Positions 50,391 to 60,090 of a stretch of 64,000 nucleotides of DNA are shown piece by piece. The notes under the pieces were generated by a model. It saw only the letters and a program-made list of their open reading frames with translations, was not told the origin of the DNA and made no database searches. The DNA comes from Hahella sp. (GTDB lineage: Bacteria; Pseudomonadota; Gammaproteobacteria; Pseudomonadales; Oleiphilaceae), in the NCBI GenBank assembly GCA_028280065.1, contig JANQMN010000033.1, positions 22,777-86,776 on the forward strand, written 5' to 3'. Each line of letters begins with the position of its first letter. Positions within the stretch are counted from its first letter, which is position 1. The position numbers and the translations under genes are program-made.

Positions 50391-53300
50391 ATGAATGATC
50401 TCGTCCAACAAATTACCCATCTCTATATTGGATATCTTGGCAGGGCGGCTGATCAGGAAGGGCTCAATTATTGGGTACACTCCATCGAGTCGGAAGGCGC
50501 CAGCCTGGACGACGTTCGCAAAGCCTTTACCGATCCTGAGCAAGCTGAGTATCAAGATATCTACGGCGGTCTTACCAGAGAAGCACTGGTCATTCGTATT
50601 TACAGCAATCTATTCGAGCGTGATCCGGATGGGGCCGGACAAGAATATTGGATTAACGGTGAAGGCTCCAGCGTGGAGCCGGACCGACTTATCGAAGCCT
50701 TTCTTGCCAGCGCTTCGGAAGCAGACCAACAAGTAATCGATAACAAACAGGAAGCCGCCGACTATTACACAGAGTTACTGGGTGATACCGACGGTTTTAG
50801 CCAAGAAACAGCTCGCGATGCAATTAGTACTGTCGACGGATCTGCCACCTCTCTGGAAACAGCAAAGGCGGCTATAGACACGATTGTAGACGACAATCCG
50901 GGAGATGGAGAAGAAGAACCTGATGATATGGATTCTGAAGATACAGATTCTCCCGATTCCGAATCAGATGAAGAAACTGAAGACACAGATACCGAAGGAA
51001 CAGACGAATCAGACGACGAGACAGATTCTTCAGAGGACCAGGACTCTGACAACGACGCCGAAGAAGACGATCCCGACACCAGCGGAGAAGATGACACCGA
51101 CACCAACGAAAATGATGAAGCAAGCGAAGACGAAAGCGATCCTGTAGTAGAGGATCCGGAAAATAATTCAGAAGAGGACAATGAATCTGAGGGTGACAAT
51201 GAAGGTCACGGCGCAGAAGACCTGGTCATTCTTGCGGGGGGAATGGTAAACAGCCGGGCCAGTAATGATGACGAGTCCATTCAGTTTGATAGTTTTCTAA
51301 ATATCGATTTACTTGACGAGCGAGGCTCAAGCCCTTCTCGACTCTCAATCAGTGCGCTCGACAATATCCCATCAGGCACGGCAAACACCGCAGATGTAGA
51401 TGACATTCCTGCAATTGAAAATGCGGATTTATTTAAGTTCGACCTAGGTTCAGGCACCGATACCATTGATTACAGCAATGAAACCGGAACCCTAGTGGCC
51501 CTGGTTGATTTTGACACCGGTAACAACGCGCTGCAAATCAGCAGAACCTTAGTATCATTTGACGGCGATACAGATTTTTCCGACGACGGCAATCGGGGTG
51601 ACCTGCTTACCGATGTCGAAGTCCTCGTTGCGGCTTCTGCGACTCAAGCCGGGGCACAAAGCATTGTGGACCTAAGTCAAAGCCCTCTCGATCTCACCTT
51701 ACGATTCAATCCTGATGAAGAACCGATAGCTACAGACACAGAACTGGACAGAGATATCTTCCGACTGGAAGTAACCGCCACCAATGAACCTGGTTGGGAA
51801 GGCTTGAATTTCCATGAGTATTATGATGCTGGAAACGCCGCCGATATCACGCAACTAACCGCAGGATGGACACGAATTGAAGGCAGCGATGCGGATGAGC
51901 TGGTTGAATTGACCGATCAGGAAACCGTCTTAGACCATACATTTAATCTGCGCGGTGGCGACAATGAAGTTAACTACAATGAGCTGACCCGCCACATCAA
52001 CACAACCCTAAGCATTGTTGAGTTCGATACTACAGACAAGGCCAATACCGGCATCATTACTGCTGTGACGACATTTACCGACGGCAGCGGCAATGCTTTT
52101 GGTGGTACAGATACCACGACCTCATACGCAGCTCAAAATACCATTGCCATCGGTTCTTTACGGCTGGAAGGCACCCAGGATTCCGAAGACAGCCTGACGA
52201 TTACAACCGGGAGCCCCAGCCAGTTCCTTCTTGGTGCTGTATTTGGCAACAGTGACCTCCTGACAGTCACCATCGGGTCAGACGACCGTCAAAATGAAAT
52301 AGTGGTATCCGGTTACGAGATCCTTCGCGACTCCACCACCGATGATACTTACCAAATGGCGGACCTGGCCAGAGTGCAGGATAATCTGCGCATCCTCGAC
52401 AGCGCCCTAGCCGATACCGACACCCTTATCATCCAAAACGATGCAATCGCCTATGACGGCGGTCCCGGTGCATTGGAAACCTCCACGGATACCATCAGTC
52501 TCGAAGTGTTAAACGATATTTTTGGCTTTGACTTCAACGTACTCGATGCCCGCCAGATTAACGGGGTGGGAATCACAATTTCGGGAGACGATGATAATCA
52601 GGACAATGACGGGAACTTAAACGCCGTCGACACCGACTATGTCGGTCCTGGGGACACCGACAATAACGGCGCTAACGACCTCTCCCGCGATATTGTCAGC
52701 GACCGGGTTATTCTAGGGGATCTCGACGCTATCGATTCGCTTGGCAACTTTGCGGCACTGCAGCTCACCGATACGTCCATTGCCTCTTCGGGCTCTGAAT
52801 TTATCTTGGATATGACCGGCAATGCGCTACAGGATGGTTCTGCGAGCACCTTAGTCAGCGTCGCCAACTCCTTGACAGAATTCGATGCCAGCCTGGTTGC
52901 CACTGCGGTCAACCTAAGCTTAATTTCTGCTACAGCCTTTATCCTGCGCGGAGGAAGCGCTGACGACAGGTTAAACGGCGGCACTGGCGACGATCAAATT
53001 ATTGGCGGCAATGGTAACGATTTGTTGGAAGGTGGCGTCGCCAGCGAAGTACGGGGTATTCAGCTCAGCGGATCATTGGCGGTGGGAAACAACGCGACCT
53101 TCGATTTTATGGGTCAAGGGAACATTACCTTTACCGAGGGAACAGACTTTACCGATGGTGCTGACGCAGACCAGGTAGGAACAGCATTGGCGAGCCAGCT
53201 CGATGCAGACTTAACACAGGTAAATGCCGACTGGCTGGCCGGCGGCGGCGATGCCGGCGCGGTGATAACAGGCATTGCCTACGATTCCCTCAACAACTTA

Positions 53301-53876
53301 GTACTCTTTACCTTTGCTGAAGGGTTGGATGTCGCTAACCCCATTACGCTCGGTTTCGCACCGGGCGGAGACACCGGAAACCTCTCGGTTGCCGCCAACT
53401 CCACCGAAACTGAAGGTAGCGACGGTGGCCAGGACACCTATCTTTTTGTCAATAACAACGGTGCCGACACCATCTCAAACTTTACCGCCGGCGCTGGTAC
53501 GGATTCGATGGACTTCTCGTTAATATCGGGAATCTCCGCCGGTGCCACTGGAATTGCGGCAGACGCATCCGGTACGGCCGCAGACGGCCGGACTTTTGTT
53601 TTTGCCGATGGTAGAGACGGCGCTGGAACCGAGGAAATTGAAGACTACCAAAACCTTTCCGACGTGGCCGGCTTCCTACAGGCGGGACTCTCCAGTATCG
53701 ATGACAGCCATAACTATGTCGCGGTCATCAACGATCACGCAAATAGCACCGGCTATGTTTACCTGGTTGATCCAGATACTGACGCAAGCACTGCGAATCA
53801 AATCGATAATGGCGATCTGGCCTTGATAGCAACCGTTGAAGCCTCCGCCGCTTTGACTGTGGATGACATTGTATAG
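50391..53876 (+). CDS. very large acidic DUF4214/RTX-type secreted protein
   Basis: 1161 residues from ATG 50391 (GGAG upstream). A DUF4214 domain occupies about 1-140, with two YxGYLGRAADQEGLNYW-like units. A ~110-residue linker made almost only of D, E, S and T follows, then ~550 residues of beta-rich sequence. One cluster of calcium-binding nonapeptides (GGTGDDQIIGGNGNDLLEGG) sits near 862. The C-terminus (GDLALIATVEASAALTVDDI) is like type I secretion/bluetail signals. No signal peptide and no adjacent exporter. Probably an S-layer-like or adhesive surface protein (inference). Confidence 0.78.
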   Translation: MNDLVQQITHLYIGYLGRAADQEGLNYWVHSIESEGASLDDVRKAFTDPEQAEYQDIYGGLTREALVIRIYSNLFERDPDGAGQEYWINGEGSSVEPDRLIEAFLASASEADQQVIDNKQEAADYYTELLGDTDGFSQETARDAISTVDGSATSLETAKAAIDTIVDDNPGDGEEEPDDMDSEDTDSPDSESDEETEDTDTEGTDESDDETDSSEDQDSDNDAEEDDPDTSGEDDTDTNENDEASEDESDPVVEDPENNSEEDNESEGDNEGHGAEDLVILAGGMVNSRASNDDESIQFDSFLNIDLLDERGSSPSRLSISALDNIPSGTANTADVDDIPAIENADLFKFDLGSGTDTIDYSNETGTLVALVDFDTGNNALQISRTLVSFDGDTDFSDDGNRGDLLTDVEVLVAASATQAGAQSIVDLSQSPLDLTLRFNPDEEPIATDTELDRDIFRLEVTATNEPGWEGLNFHEYYDAGNAADITQLTAGWTRIEGSDADELVELTDQETVLDHTFNLRGGDNEVNYNELTRHINTTLSIVEFDTTDKANTGIITAVTTFTDGSGNAFGGTDTTTSYAAQNTIAIGSLRLEGTQDSEDSLTITTGSPSQFLLGAVFGNSDLLTVTIGSDDRQNEIVVSGYEILRDSTTDDTYQMADLARVQDNLRILDSALADTDTLIIQNDAIAYDGGPGALETSTDTISLEVLNDIFGFDFNVLDARQINGVGITISGDDDNQDNDGNLNAVDTDYVGPGDTDNNGANDLSRDIVSDRVILGDLDAIDSLGNFAALQLTDTSIASSGSEFILDMTGNALQDGSASTLVSVANSLTEFDASLVATAVNLSLISATAFILRGGSADDRLNGGTGDDQIIGGNGNDLLEGGVASEVRGIQLSGSLAVGNNATFDFMGQGNITFTEGTDFTDGADADQVGTALASQLDADLTQVNADWLAGGGDAGAVITGIAYDSLNNLVLFTFAEGLDVANPITLGFAPGGDTGNLSVAANSTETEGSDGGQDTYLFVNNNGADTISNFTAGAGTDSMDFSLISGISAGATGIAADASGTAADGRTFVFADGRDGAGTEEIEDYQNLSDVAGFLQAGLSSIDDSHNYVAVINDHANSTGYVYLVDPDTDASTANQIDNGDLALIATVEASAALTVDDIV

Positions 53877-54348
53877 TGAAGGCGTGAAATCTGTTGACGA
53901 GATAATCCGCTTACGAGACTCTCAGAAGTTTTTTAAGATGCAGGGGCAAGAGGACAAAGCTCAAATTGATCAGAGCCCTATTTTTTCCAACTCCGGCTGG
54001 GGCAAGCTTGCCCGAAACGCATTCAGAGTTAAAACGACTCGCGGATTTTTCGACGCTTTGGCATCTTGAATTAATTGATTTACATCGGCTTCTTTGCTCA
54101 ACCTGTATGTGCGGTTTTTCTCTTTTCGGAGAAGGTTGTTCAAACTCGATAGATAATAGATAGCGGTCTGACTAAACAGCACTGGAGTTTTAGACATCCA
54201 AGTTGGCCTGCTTTACGGTAAGTTAATCTATAAATTCCTTGTATTAGAAACATTAGAAGGCAATTTAGAAAAAAGCCAATCAATTCCGAAAACGGAATTA
54301 CTTCATCTCTTACCATACACAACTTTGCTACCCGATTGTCAACAGAGC
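53877..54348. other. intergenic region after the DUF4214 gene
   Basis: 472 bases between the DUF4214 gene and the convergent ThiF-like gene. Apart from the small minus-strand frame at 53970-54197 nothing firm is seen, and no clear terminator for either gene was found. Confidence 0.45.
53970..54197 (-). CDS. small hypothetical protein downstream of the ThiF-like gene
   Basis: 75 codons starting MSKTPVLFSQTAIYYLSSLN and ending LPQPELEKIGL. The composition (K, E, L, N; no rare-residue bias) is protein-like, and the strand is that of the ThiF-like gene 151 bases upstream. The ribosome site is poor and no family was recognised. It could be real or chance. Confidence 0.35.
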   Translation of the reverse strand: MSKTPVLFSQTAIYYLSSLNNLLRKEKNRTYRLSKEADVNQLIQDAKASKNPRVVLTLNAFRASLPQPELEKIGL

Positions 54349-55236
54349 CTAAGCACTGGCGGGTTGCGCAACCACCGATAACGCCTGTTTCGCCAGCAAT
54401 CGCTTAACAATGCTAATTCGCAATCGTTGTAAAGGATTGCGGTTCCCCCAAGGACGCCAGCTTTTCACCAGACTATTTCGATAGGCATCAAACTGCAGGC
54501 CATGGGGAGCGGTCACCACGTCTCCGCGCTGTAAAAGCAACTTCAATACATTCGTACAGAGTACTCCAGCCGCCATGGATATGCCCATGCAGGTCGATGG
54601 AACCTTACGGGCGGTGATATTGATCGCACTTTTATCCACGAGATACGACGCCTGTTGCCCCTTTGGAGACAGGCCGCAAATGAAATGCAGAATCTGATCG
54701 TCGAATGATTTGCCCTCCATGCAGAAATACTCCTCGAAGCTCATTTTCCCCGGCATGAAAACAAGAAGTGCGGTTCCCATACCGATCGGCGCGGCGGTAA
54801 TGGCGGGAATGCCTTTTTCATAGCAACGTTGGAAGATTGCCCGCCGGATGTCGATGCAAAACAAGTCAAGGCTGTCCACATAGACATCCACACCATCCAG
54901 AAAGTCTTCCAGGTTTTCGGCATTCACCCCTGCCGTAAAACACTGTAACCGGCTTTCCGGATTAATCTTTTCCAATGTTTCACTCAATACCTCAACCTTG
55001 GTTTTGCCGACAGTCGACATGTTAGCACCCGCCTGACGGTTGAAGTTAGCCACATCGAACCGGTCCATGTCGGCAATATGGAAGTTTCCCACGCCAAGCC
55101 TTGCCAGAACAATCGCATGATCTCCGCCAACGCCTCCAAGTCCGGCGATTGCACATTTCTTACCCCTAAGGATTTGCTGCTCCGCCTTAGTCACCCAACC
55201 GATGTTGCGTGAAAACGCTTCTTGATAGTTAAACAT
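54349..55236 (-). CDS. orphan ThiF/E1-like adenylyltransferase
   Basis: 295 residues of the UBA/ThiF superfamily, which adenylate C-termini of ubiquitin-like or peptide substrates. CAIAGLGGVGGDHAIVLARL is the nucleotide-binding loop; HIADMDRFDVANFNRQAGAN supplies the conserved Asp and Asn-Arg; DVYVDSLDLF and PAITAAPIGMGTALLVFMPG complete the core. No obvious zinc CxxC pairs and no certain catalytic cysteine. No ThiS/MoaD-like carrier or sulfur gene is adjacent, so it is not a standard ThiF or MoeB; TcdA-like or peptide-modifying roles are possible. Confidence 0.85.
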   Translation of the reverse strand: MFNYQEAFSRNIGWVTKAEQQILRGKKCAIAGLGGVGGDHAIVLARLGVGNFHIADMDRFDVANFNRQAGANMSTVGKTKVEVLSETLEKINPESRLQCFTAGVNAENLEDFLDGVDVYVDSLDLFCIDIRRAIFQRCYEKGIPAITAAPIGMGTALLVFMPGKMSFEEYFCMEGKSFDDQILHFICGLSPKGQQASYLVDKSAINITARKVPSTCMGISMAAGVLCTNVLKLLLQRGDVVTAPHGLQFDAYRNSLVKSWRPWGNRNPLQRLRISIVKRLLAKQALSVVAQPASA

Positions 55237-55585
55237 AGGACCGCTCCTTCCCTAAGATTTACTTCATTGAAGCGGCAAATAGAGAACGACTCCAGAGGCT
55301 TTGTTTTACATTGTTTTACGATTCGTAGCCCCGTGACCGACTTGGCGTTTACTGCAAATCCAGGTCACAAAATAACCTGTTTTTTTTTGAATGGCAGTGG
55401 ATTATTTCTGTTGTTGGCGATTACCGACTGCTATTAACCTGCTAATTAGCAGTCTCGGCAATCGCCTTGGTATTTAAACCGGCAGGACCACAAAGGATTC
55501 AGTACCCATTGATGTTTAATGGAAAATTCAAAAAAGCGCTTTAAAGACTGATCGATTAATGCCGGTTAGCCAAAAGCTCGGGGAA
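55237..55585. other. intergenic region upstream of the ThiF-like gene
   Basis: 349 bases between the ThiF-like start and the end of the DUF1631 gene, both minus strand. It holds no convincing gene and no clear terminator. Only a small AAAGCGCTTT palindrome (near 55535) stands out. It should contain the ThiF-like gene's promoter. Confidence 0.5.
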
Positions 55586-58099
55586 TCATTTGGCCCGCAG
55601 AGTGCTTATCACAGATTCCAGCGCTCTATCGAACAACAGGCCGTCATCAAGTAGCTGCACGGAATTATCTTGTACGGCATTGGCCAGACCGGCGCGGCTC
55701 TTCTCAGCGACTTTGACACCCATGCGGTTAACGAAGATGTATTTGCCCGTGGTCTTGATAATGGCCGCCAGTTTACAGCGATAGAACTTATCTTCGCCTT
55801 CCCGCATTTCCACCCAGGACCCGATGCTCAGCCTATCGATGCGCGCCAGGATATCGTCGCCAGCGGTGGCAATTTCTTCTTCCTGCAATCCATCCAAAAG
55901 GATAACCTGTTGGGCTGGAGGTTCCGGTGCCGGCTCTTGTTCCACGTCCGGCGTTGCCGTCTCGGCAACAATGGCGCTATCGGAAATACCGCCTTCATCC
56001 GCCAGAGCTTCGTCAAGCGTAACGGGAACTGCCAGCATGGGAACGGCATCGGATGAAGGTGTTGTGACATCAGCCTCTAATCGTTCCGCCGATGCGTCTT
56101 CCAACATCGGCTGCGGGCTATCGGCAGCATTATCCAGGTCGGCTTCGAGCGGCCCTTCAAGCAGTGCACTCACGCCGTGTTCGTAGGTTTCCCCGGTATC
56201 ACCAGCTTCGATATCAGCATCGAAATGTTCTAACTCGATATCATACACCAACCGTTGTTGGGCAATTTTCGCCAGTTCTCCCTGCAGTTTCTCAACTTCC
56301 TTATCGAGCTCAAACGGCATAAAGGCGGTTTGCTCCAGCCCGGCTCTTAGTTGCCCGCCCAGCGCTTCAATCTCTTCCGGACCCAGTGGCTCATAGTCAG
56401 CGCCTTGGGCGGCTGCCTTGATCACATCTGCGGCGATTTGTTTCGCCTGTTGAAGATTTTCATGCTCATCGCCGTGTTTGAGATTGAGCAACACCATGTA
56501 GCTGCTCCAACCGTCCCGCAGCATCCTCAACACATTGTCCGAGACCGTGTGTCCAAGCAATAAACCATTCAACTCACTTTGGACAAAACGTTTGGCGGCC
56601 TCCGATTTGGCTTTGCCCTCTTCAGAATCCCGGGTACGCTGTTCAACCAATATCCTGCGTTTCTTTTCACCTTCCTGAAACAGAAGAAAATCGTCGAGTG
56701 CATGGGCGAATATTGAAACATCGCTTTCAAACTGGTTGACAATCTTTAGAACGATCTCCTCCAGCTTGTTGTAGAAAGGATCATTGCCCCCTTCTTTTTC
56801 CGTCCAACCGATGGACGCCATCGCCATTTCATTTAACAATCGCCGGGCAACATGGCCCCCGCGGTTAAAAAACGTACTATCCACCAGGGCAACTTTCACC
56901 ATCGGTATTTGAAGCCGTCCCAATACCGCTTTGATTGGTGCCTGCAATTGCCGGTCTTCGAGAATAAACTCGAACAACATGCTCACCAGATTGATCGCAT
57001 CCTGGTCCGTCTGGTTAACTTTCGCCCGAGGATTACCGTCTGAACCGCGTAACATGCGTTTGATCAAATTGACGAAGTTGATTAACCCGGCCTCGTTAAC
57101 GGGTATGGTTTCGAATCTTTGCTGAGCCCCGGAGAGGGCACTGACTAAACTGGTTTGCCGCAATACAGGGAGATTGGATTCAGTGTAACCCTGGTTGATG
57201 TTCGGCATTTGGTGGTGAAGCTGGGATATCAAGGCCATTGGATCTACTCCTCCGGCAAAGGCGACGTCACCCTGCAGTCCACCGTCTTCCGACACCAGAT
57301 CACCGGTTTGACCGTCAATAATATTGCCGGATTGCGGATTAGCGTTTTGCGATTGCGGTCCCGAATAACTATGCTGACGGGGTGGTATTGCCTCCGCTTT
57401 CTGCGTTTTCTTGACTGTCGCCAAGTCCGGCATCACACCCTGATCGATGAGATATTTGTTGGCAGCCATGAGCATGGCTTTGGCCTGGGACAATACCTGC
57501 TTTTCGAAGAGCTTATACAGAACGATCTTACTGCCTATTTCAAACTCCAAAAGTTGGCAGGCTTTGGCAAAACCATTGGCAAGCCGATATGAACCTATCG
57601 GATTGTTCTGCTCTGTAATTTTTACGGTCGGCAGCAGTACGTCCATGCGTAGCGTCAAGTGTTCAAGCTCTTGTCCGACTTCGTTTTGCACGCGCTTGAC
57701 GATATTGTCGATAGCGACCTGCTCTTCCAGCTCATCGTGTTTTACCAGGGACAAGTTATCCGAATCCAGCGAAAGAATGGCATCCGCAATCGGATCTTGC
57801 GTCTCAAAACGAAAATCCTTTTGGTAGTTTTCGATAAAGGCGGAGGTCATGGCAGTCTTCTTCAGGCGCACTTCACGCATGGCGTCAAAGTAACTCGACT
57901 GTTCAAGATTACTGGAGGCCTGATCCGCCAAATCAAAGAAAGTATCGTCAATCTGCTCGAACAACCGGTCAAGCAATTTCTTTAAATGTGCTCCACAACG
58001 CTCCCGAAGCTTTAATATAGGCGCAGGTAACTTAACGGACGCCGAGTTATCCATGGTCCGCTTGGTTTCAAGTTGCACAACATTTGAATTCTGTGCCAT
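55586..58099 (-). CDS. DUF1631 protein with PilZ-like C-terminus
   Basis: 837 residues, starting MAQNSNVVQLETKRTM with AGGAGAGGAT upstream; the open frame's TTG at 58114 is part of that ribosome site. The long helical DUF1631 body is marked by KLRERCGAHLKKLLDRLFEQ, DNIVKRVQNEVGQELEHLTL and LVSMLFEFILEDRQLQAPIK. An acidic A/E/D-rich linker leads to a small PilZ-like domain (GSWVEMREGEDKFYRCKLAA, KYIFVNRMGVKV). PilZ domains can bind c-di-GMP, but the RxxxR/DxSxxG motifs are not clear here. Function unknown. Confidence 0.83.
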   Translation of the reverse strand: MAQNSNVVQLETKRTMDNSASVKLPAPILKLRERCGAHLKKLLDRLFEQIDDTFFDLADQASSNLEQSSYFDAMREVRLKKTAMTSAFIENYQKDFRFETQDPIADAILSLDSDNLSLVKHDELEEQVAIDNIVKRVQNEVGQELEHLTLRMDVLLPTVKITEQNNPIGSYRLANGFAKACQLLEFEIGSKIVLYKLFEKQVLSQAKAMLMAANKYLIDQGVMPDLATVKKTQKAEAIPPRQHSYSGPQSQNANPQSGNIIDGQTGDLVSEDGGLQGDVAFAGGVDPMALISQLHHQMPNINQGYTESNLPVLRQTSLVSALSGAQQRFETIPVNEAGLINFVNLIKRMLRGSDGNPRAKVNQTDQDAINLVSMLFEFILEDRQLQAPIKAVLGRLQIPMVKVALVDSTFFNRGGHVARRLLNEMAMASIGWTEKEGGNDPFYNKLEEIVLKIVNQFESDVSIFAHALDDFLLFQEGEKKRRILVEQRTRDSEEGKAKSEAAKRFVQSELNGLLLGHTVSDNVLRMLRDGWSSYMVLLNLKHGDEHENLQQAKQIAADVIKAAAQGADYEPLGPEEIEALGGQLRAGLEQTAFMPFELDKEVEKLQGELAKIAQQRLVYDIELEHFDADIEAGDTGETYEHGVSALLEGPLEADLDNAADSPQPMLEDASAERLEADVTTPSSDAVPMLAVPVTLDEALADEGGISDSAIVAETATPDVEQEPAPEPPAQQVILLDGLQEEEIATAGDDILARIDRLSIGSWVEMREGEDKFYRCKLAAIIKTTGKYIFVNRMGVKVAEKSRAGLANAVQDNSVQLLDDGLLFDRALESVISTLRAK

Positions 58100-58512
58100 A
58101 TCCTCTCCTGGCAATCCAAGCCGAGTGAAGCTGGTTAGGTGGCGACTTATGACGTTTTACGTCACAAGGCGACATAATTTTGACTTACAATTGATTTTAT
58201 ACCGTCAACATTCCGGACATTGTCACAAAATGTTATTAGGTGAAGCAGGTCACACATTTAGTCTGATAATTCCGATAGCGGCGAATCCTTGATCAACTCC
58301 TGGAGACAAGTTTACCTCCTTAGTTCCAGTCAACCAGACCTCGAAACGCACCTGCTCTGCAGCGAGTCCAGCAAGTCCGGTGGACTTATTCAACTTCGAT
58401 TTCACTATAGTCTAAATCTGACCCATCATGAATACACAAACACTTACCTCGCTTTAATGGTTTTTTGCCTAACTGCCCCTATATGATGTAAAGACATACG
58501 AGAACAGCAGAA
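58100..58512. other. divergent intergenic region between DUF1631 and the protease-nadC cluster
   Basis: 413 bases without a supported gene. On the minus strand a good -10 TATAAAAT (58201-58194) has only a distant GTGACA-type -35 (about 19 bases upstream), a possible DUF1631 promoter about 95 bases before its start. The plus-strand promoter is not identified with confidence. Confidence 0.4.
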
Positions 58513-59040
58513 ATGACAGAATCTAAACCGAACAGTAAAACCATGGGCAAGGGAATGCTGATAGCAAGCTGGGTTATCGGCCTTGCCCTGCTCACTCAAG
58601 CATTCGATTGGTTTGAGAAGGCCCGAATCAACCCCAACCAAAACCCGAAGGTCAGTTTTTCCGAACAGGGACAGGCCCAACTGGTGTTGGAGCGTAATCG
58701 GTTTGGACACTATTTGTTTGACGGTCAAATCAACGGCTATTCAACAACCTTTTTAGTGGACACCGGGGCGACCATGGTTGCCATTCCGGAAAACCAGGCA
58801 AGACAAATGGGACTGCAGCCCATGGGCCAATACCGGGTACAGACCGCCAACGGCATGACCACGGCCTACCATACCATTATTGAACAACTGCAACTTGGAC
58901 CCTTTATATTGCGCGACGTTAAAGCAAGCATTCTGCCGGCGATGGATGGCGACCAGGAAGTATTGCTCGGCATGTCCGCGCTGCGCTATCTATCTTTTAG
59001 CCAGCGCGAAGATAGGTTAATCTTGGCAGCCAATAACTAA
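58513..59040 (+). CDS. TIGR02281-family membrane aspartic protease
   Basis: 175 residues. One N-terminal membrane anchor (GMLIASWVIGLALLTQAFDW) precedes a retropepsin-like domain: YFDGQINGYS-like LFDGQINGYSTTFLVDTGAT holds the catalytic DTGA, followed by VAIPENQARQMGL, YHTIIEQLQLGPF and VLLGMSALRYLSFSQR. Family TIGR02281 (clan AA) is usually adjacent to nadC, as here (18 bases upstream of it). It would act as a dimer in the periplasm. Confidence 0.9.
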   Translation: MTESKPNSKTMGKGMLIASWVIGLALLTQAFDWFEKARINPNQNPKVSFSEQGQAQLVLERNRFGHYLFDGQINGYSTTFLVDTGATMVAIPENQARQMGLQPMGQYRVQTANGMTTAYHTIIEQLQLGPFILRDVKASILPAMDGDQEVLLGMSALRYLSFSQREDRLILAANN

Positions 59041-59058
59041 AGCCAAGAAGAGACCTCC

Positions 59059-59898
59059 ATGTTGGACTCACTACTCGATCGCGCCGTAAAGGAAGATGTC
59101 GAACGCGCGCTAGCCGAAGATATCGGCGACGGCGATATCACAGCCAAGTTGATACCCGCCGACCAGCAGGCCCGTGCCAAAGTGATATCTCGCGAATCCG
59201 CCATCATCTGCGGACATCGCTGGGTGCAAGCGGTGTTCGACAAAATCGTACCTGACGGAGAGCTCGAATGGACCGTCGCCGAAGGCCGGCGCGTGGAACC
59301 TGATGCCCAGATAATGGAAATGCAGGGTAACGCCCGGTCTTTGCTGACCGCCGAACGGACCATGCTGAACTTTCTTCAGACACTTTCCGGCACCGCCACC
59401 ACGGCCAACGGCTTTGCGGAAGCTGTCAAACATACCAAATGCAAGATCCTGGACACTCGAAAAACACTGCCGGGATTAAGAATCGCGCAAAAATATGCGG
59501 TGCGCTGCGGCGGTGCGCAGAATCATCGGCTGGGTCTTTGGGACGCTTTCCTGATAAAGGAAAACCATATAGCCGCCTGCGGCTCGATTAAGGCGGCGGT
59601 TAGAGAAGCGAGACAAACCGCGCCTGGAAAACCGGTAGAAGTGGAAGTGGAGTCGTTAACGCAATTGGAAGAAGCATTGGCCGCTAAGACCGATATCGTT
59701 ATGCTGGATAATTTCAATCTGGCGGATATGCGAGTTGCCGTGGCGCGGAATGCGGGTCAGGCAAAGCTTGAAGCGTCAGGCAATGTCGAAGCAGACAGTT
59801 TGGTCAGTATCGCGGAAACCGGTGTTGATTTTATATCCATCGGGGCAATCACCAAACATTGCCGCGCCATCGATCTATCCATGCGCTTCGTAGACTAA
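59059..59898 (+). CDS. nadC: nicotinate-nucleotide pyrophosphorylase (quinolinate phosphoribosyltransferase)
   Basis: Converts quinolinate and PRPP to NaMN in NAD synthesis. 279 residues: ALAEDIGDGDITAKLIPADQ, RTMLNFLQTLSGTATTANGF, KILDTRKTLPGLRIAQKYAV, GGAQNHRLGLWDAFLIKENH and EVEVESLTQLEEAL, ending EASGNVEADSLVSIAETGVD. AGGAGA-like AGAAGAGA precedes the ATG. It heads a tight cluster with DUF1289 and a uracil-glycosylase-like gene. Confidence 0.97.
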   Translation: MLDSLLDRAVKEDVERALAEDIGDGDITAKLIPADQQARAKVISRESAIICGHRWVQAVFDKIVPDGELEWTVAEGRRVEPDAQIMEMQGNARSLLTAERTMLNFLQTLSGTATTANGFAEAVKHTKCKILDTRKTLPGLRIAQKYAVRCGGAQNHRLGLWDAFLIKENHIAACGSIKAAVREARQTAPGKPVEVEVESLTQLEEALAAKTDIVMLDNFNLADMRVAVARNAGQAKLEASGNVEADSLVSIAETGVDFISIGAITKHCRAIDLSMRFVD

Positions 59899-59904
59899 AA
59901 ACTC

Positions 59905-60090
59905 ATGCATATTAATTTGGATATGACGCCCGATCCCGTTACTCTCAGCCCATGTGTGCGCAATTGCTGCCTTGACGAGAATGACCGTTGTTGCGGTTGT
60001 AAGCGCACTCTTCAGGAAATCCTGAAGTGGAACAGCTACACCAGGGAACAAAAACTGCAAGTGCTGGATGACCTCAAAACCCGAAAGTAA
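59905..60090 (+). CDS. DUF1289 small cysteine-rich protein
   Basis: 61 residues. The cysteine pattern SPCVRNCCLDENDRCCGC followed by KRTLQEILKWNSYT is the DUF1289 signature, probably a small Fe-S or zinc-binding module. It starts 6 bases after nadC and overlaps the next gene by 23 bases, so the three are translated from one message. Confidence 0.88.
   Translation: MHINLDMTPDPVTLSPCVRNCCLDENDRCCGCKRTLQEILKWNSYTREQKLQVLDDLKTRK

Noticed and set aside
50765..51199. Serine-rich 144-codon minus-strand frame
   Set aside because: It is the complement of the D/E/S/T-rich linker of the DUF4214 protein, so serine runs are an artefact of GA-rich coding.
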